Below, piece by piece: positions 45,318 to 47,161 of a stretch of 47,161 nucleotides of DNA. The stretch is from Burkholderiaceae bacterium. GTDB taxonomy: Bacteria > Pseudomonadota > Gammaproteobacteria > Burkholderiales > Burkholderiaceae_F. The stretch is from the NCBI GenBank assembly GCA_017461315.1, contig JAFTYR010000043.1, positions 1 to 47,161 on the forward strand. The letters run 5' to 3'. The first letter of the stretch is position 1, and every line of letters starts with the position of its first letter. The notes under the pieces were generated by a model, which saw only the letters and a list, made by a program, of their open reading frames with translations, was not told the origin of the DNA and ran no database searches. Both the position numbers and the translations under genes were made by a program.

Positions 45318-46433
45318 TTATTTCCCATTTTTTTGATGTCGGCCGTAGGTAAAGTACGCAGCACATGCTCCTTCGCTTGAAACCATACAGCTTCCGATCG
45401 GATGATCTGGTGTACAGACCGTAGCAAATGCTTTACATTGACTCGGGTGTTTTTCTCCTCGAAGAATGGCACCACATTCGCAAGCCTTGTTGTCAGCGAC
45501 TTTACGGTAGATCAAATTAAAGCGTTCTTCTGCATCCAGATGGCGATATTCTTCAGATAGCTTGAGAGCAGAATGAGGTACTGATCCTAAGCCTCGCCAT
45601 TCAAAAGCATCTCGTAATGAAAAAACTTCTCGACAAAGTTGGATTGCTTTAGTATTTCCTTCTGGTTTTACTGCTCGGATAAATTCATTTTCAACTTCTG
45701 CTTTTTCGACATTAATTTGACGAATGAGCATCAAAATCGCTTGCAACATATCAAGAGGTTCAAATCCAGCAATCACTACCGGTTTTTGATAATTTGTTGC
45801 AAATTCTTCATAAGGAGCCGAGCCAATAATAGTTGAAACATGAGCCGGTCCCACAAAACCATCAATCAACACTCCGTTTGGCGTATCGAGAATGTGGCGC
45901 ATTGCAGAAGGGGTTAGCACATGATTACAAAAAATCGAGAAATTTTTGATGTCTTCTAACTTGGCAGTCTTTGCGATTACAGCGGTTGCAGGAGCTGTCG
46001 TTTCGAACCCGATTGCAAAAAAAACAACTTCTTGATCGGGGTTGTCTTTTGCAATTTGCAGAGCATCCGTAGCCGAATAAATCATTCGGATATCTGCTCC
46101 TAAAGAGCGAGCCTTCATTAAAGAAAGGTTGTTTGAAGCAGGTACCCGTAAGGTGTCCGCATAGGTACAGAGTATGACCTTTTTATCTAAAGCTAATTCA
46201 ATCGCAGAATCAATTCTCCCAATTGGCATCACACATACCGGGCATCCTGGACCATGAATCATATCAACATTTTTAGGCAAAATTTCTTCTAAACCATATC
46301 GACTAATTACGTGTGTGTGACCACCACAAAACTCCATTAGACGATAGTGACGATCGGGTTTAACTTCTGAAGCAATGGTTTGTGCAATTGCTTGTGCGAG
46401 CTTTGCATCTCGATATTCTGTGATGTACTTCAC
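45318..46433 (-). CDS. hypD: Hydrogenase maturation scaffold HypD
   Basis: A 371-residue iron-sulfur scaffold on which Fe(CN)2CO is built together with HypC. MEFCGGHTH (C36), HGPGCPVCVMP (C64, C67) and FFAIGFETTAPA are the core motifs. The C-terminal cluster cysteines lie in ACECGAIL, QCKAFATVC and GSCMVSSEGACAAY. The start is a GTG overlapping the hypC stop by one base (TAGTG), with AAGGTG upstream, so translation is coupled to hypC. Confidence 0.96.
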   Translation of the reverse strand: MKYITEYRDAKLAQAIAQTIASEVKPDRHYRLMEFCGGHTHVISRYGLEEILPKNVDMIHGPGCPVCVMPIGRIDSAIELALDKKVILCTYADTLRVPASNNLSLMKARSLGADIRMIYSATDALQIAKDNPDQEVVFFAIGFETTAPATAVIAKTAKLEDIKNFSIFCNHVLTPSAMRHILDTPNGVLIDGFVGPAHVSTIIGSAPYEEFATNYQKPVVIAGFEPLDMLQAILMLIRQINVEKAEVENEFIRAVKPEGNTKAIQLCREVFSLRDAFEWRGLGSVPHSALKLSEEYRHLDAEERFNLIYRKVADNKACECGAILRGEKHPSQCKAFATVCTPDHPIGSCMVSSEGACAAYFTYGRHQKNGK

Positions 46434-46654
46434 TAAATCACCTTTTTACTTTCAGAAAATAATTCTAATGTTCGAGTTGCTTCTTCTGGATCAATCTTTT
46501 GAAGAGCATACCCTACATGCAAAATAACGAAATCGCCCACAGTAACATTGTCCACCAGAGCAAGAGAAATTTCTTTTTTCGTTCCCGAGATTTCGACAAG
46601 TGCTTTATCCTCGGGAAGGATCTCTATGACTTTGACTGGAATGGCTAAACACAT
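46433..46654 (-). CDS. hypC: Hydrogenase maturation chaperone HypC/HybG
   Basis: 73 residues beginning MCLAIPVKV; the N-terminal cysteine C2 binds the iron precursor and contacts HypD and the hydrogenase large subunit. VGDFVILHVGYALQKI and a C-terminal EATRTLELF complete the OB-like fold. It overlaps the end of hypF by 10 bp and hypD by one base. Confidence 0.95.
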   Translation of the reverse strand: MCLAIPVKVIEILPEDKALVEISGTKKEISLALVDNVTVGDFVILHVGYALQKIDPEEATRTLELFSESKKVI

Positions 46655-47160
46655 GGATGGCCTCCTTCACAATGTTTTTTCATCAGAACCACGTAGGCTT
46701 GTCCTAAAGATAAACCGCCATCATTTGCTGGAATATTTTTTGCTTCAAAAAACTCAATACGATTGGCGTCAAATCGATGTCTTAGTTGTTTCATTAGTAA
46801 GGTATTAAGACAACAACCACCTGAAGCACACACCTTTCTGATGTTGTATTTTTCAGCTAAAGCAATAACCTTATCTGCAAAGGCTTCAGCAACGGTGGTG
46901 TGGAAGTCAGAAGCAGCCTGTACAGTATCCTTTCGCTTCATTAGAGAAAGGAGTAGGGGTGAAAAATCTAATGAGTCCCCGTTACAAATGACTAAGTCTC
47001 TTAAATATGTCCCGCTTTGCTGTCGAGCAACGGCTTCAAGTTTCATCGCACTTTCGCATTCATAAGTCGAGATATCAGCAATACCAAGAAGCGAAGATGC
47101 GGTATCAAACAATCGTCCTAAACTGGTGGTTAGTGGCAGGTTCGGATTTTTTAGAAGAAA
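46645..47160 (-). CDS. hypF: Carbamoyltransferase HypF, C-terminal part (cut by window edge)
   Basis: The reading frame is open to the right edge, so only the last ~171 residues are seen. The part reads NPNLPLTTSLGRLFDTASSLLG, then CESAMKLEA, a TTVAEAFADKVIALA helix, SGGCCLNTLL and NDGGLSLGQAYV. These are the Kae1-like carbamoyltransferase motifs of HypF, which charges HypE with a carbamoyl group from carbamoyl phosphate. CarAB in this same window would supply that precursor. The acylphosphatase and YrdC parts lie outside. Confidence 0.93.
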   Translation of the reverse strand, partial: FLLKNPNLPLTTSLGRLFDTASSLLGIADISTYECESAMKLEAVARQQSGTYLRDLVICNGDSLDFSPLLLSLMKRKDTVQAASDFHTTVAEAFADKVIALAEKYNIRKVCASGGCCLNTLLMKQLRHRFDANRIEFFEAKNIPANDGGLSLGQAYVVLMKKHCEGGHPCV

Positions 47161-47161
47161 T

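Overview
The window looks like ordinary chromosome of a fairly low-GC betaproteobacterium. My best guess is a gut-type Burkholderiales member such as the Sutterellaceae, inferred from gene order and product sequences with no search behind it. Pointers are the gmk-rpoZ-spoT block, the GreA/GreB pair, the queA-tgt-yajC-secD-secF run, an anaerobic C4-dicarboxylate (DcuC-type) carrier and hydrogenase maturation genes. The lifestyle suggested is anaerobic or microaerobic.

Layout. 1-224: a short unassigned flank with a 19-bp direct repeat. 225-3815: a GntR/UTRA regulator divergent from an M20 peptidase and a DcuC-family carrier. 3933-6246 (minus): a TerC-family membrane protein downstream of an SLC13/DASS carrier. 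6462-9643 (minus): gmk, rpoZ and a bifunctional (p)ppGpp enzyme. 9644-10161: a long leader with several potential RNA hairpins in front of an orphan MetQ-like binding protein. 11050-15597 (minus): a sulfur cluster of a Tcmp-type methyltransferase, MccB, MccA, a periplasmic CPWC thioredoxin-fold protein and a LarE-like PP-loop sulfur transferase. 15818-19386 (plus, divergent): a complete SsuABC/TauABC-type ABC transporter followed by two paralogous FmdE-like proteins. 19449-21979 (minus): an accessory island with two decayed genes and two unrecognised proteins that share a domain. 22253-23266: transaldolase. 23543-43477 (plus): carA, gmhA, carB, greA, then (after a divergent yhbY) rlmE, dnaE, ftsH, greB, queA, tgt, yajC, secD, secF and a D-amino acid aminotransferase. 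43537-47160 (minus): an orphan NarL-type response regulator and hypF(partial)-hypC-hypD-hypE.

How the parts fit. Most of the window is housekeeping: nucleotide, stringent-response, translation and secretion genes. The distinctive part is 9.8-19.4 kb. Methionine-type uptake, O-acetylserine/homocysteine-to-cysteine conversion, a sulfur transferase and an alkanesulfonate-like importer lie side by side there. The importer operon carries two uncharacterised FmdE-like subunits, which I consider the best candidate for an undescribed function. The second candidate is the island at 19.4-22 kb. A third theme is regulatory: many plus-strand genes have a hairpin, often with a U-run, between a -10-like element and the ribosome binding site.
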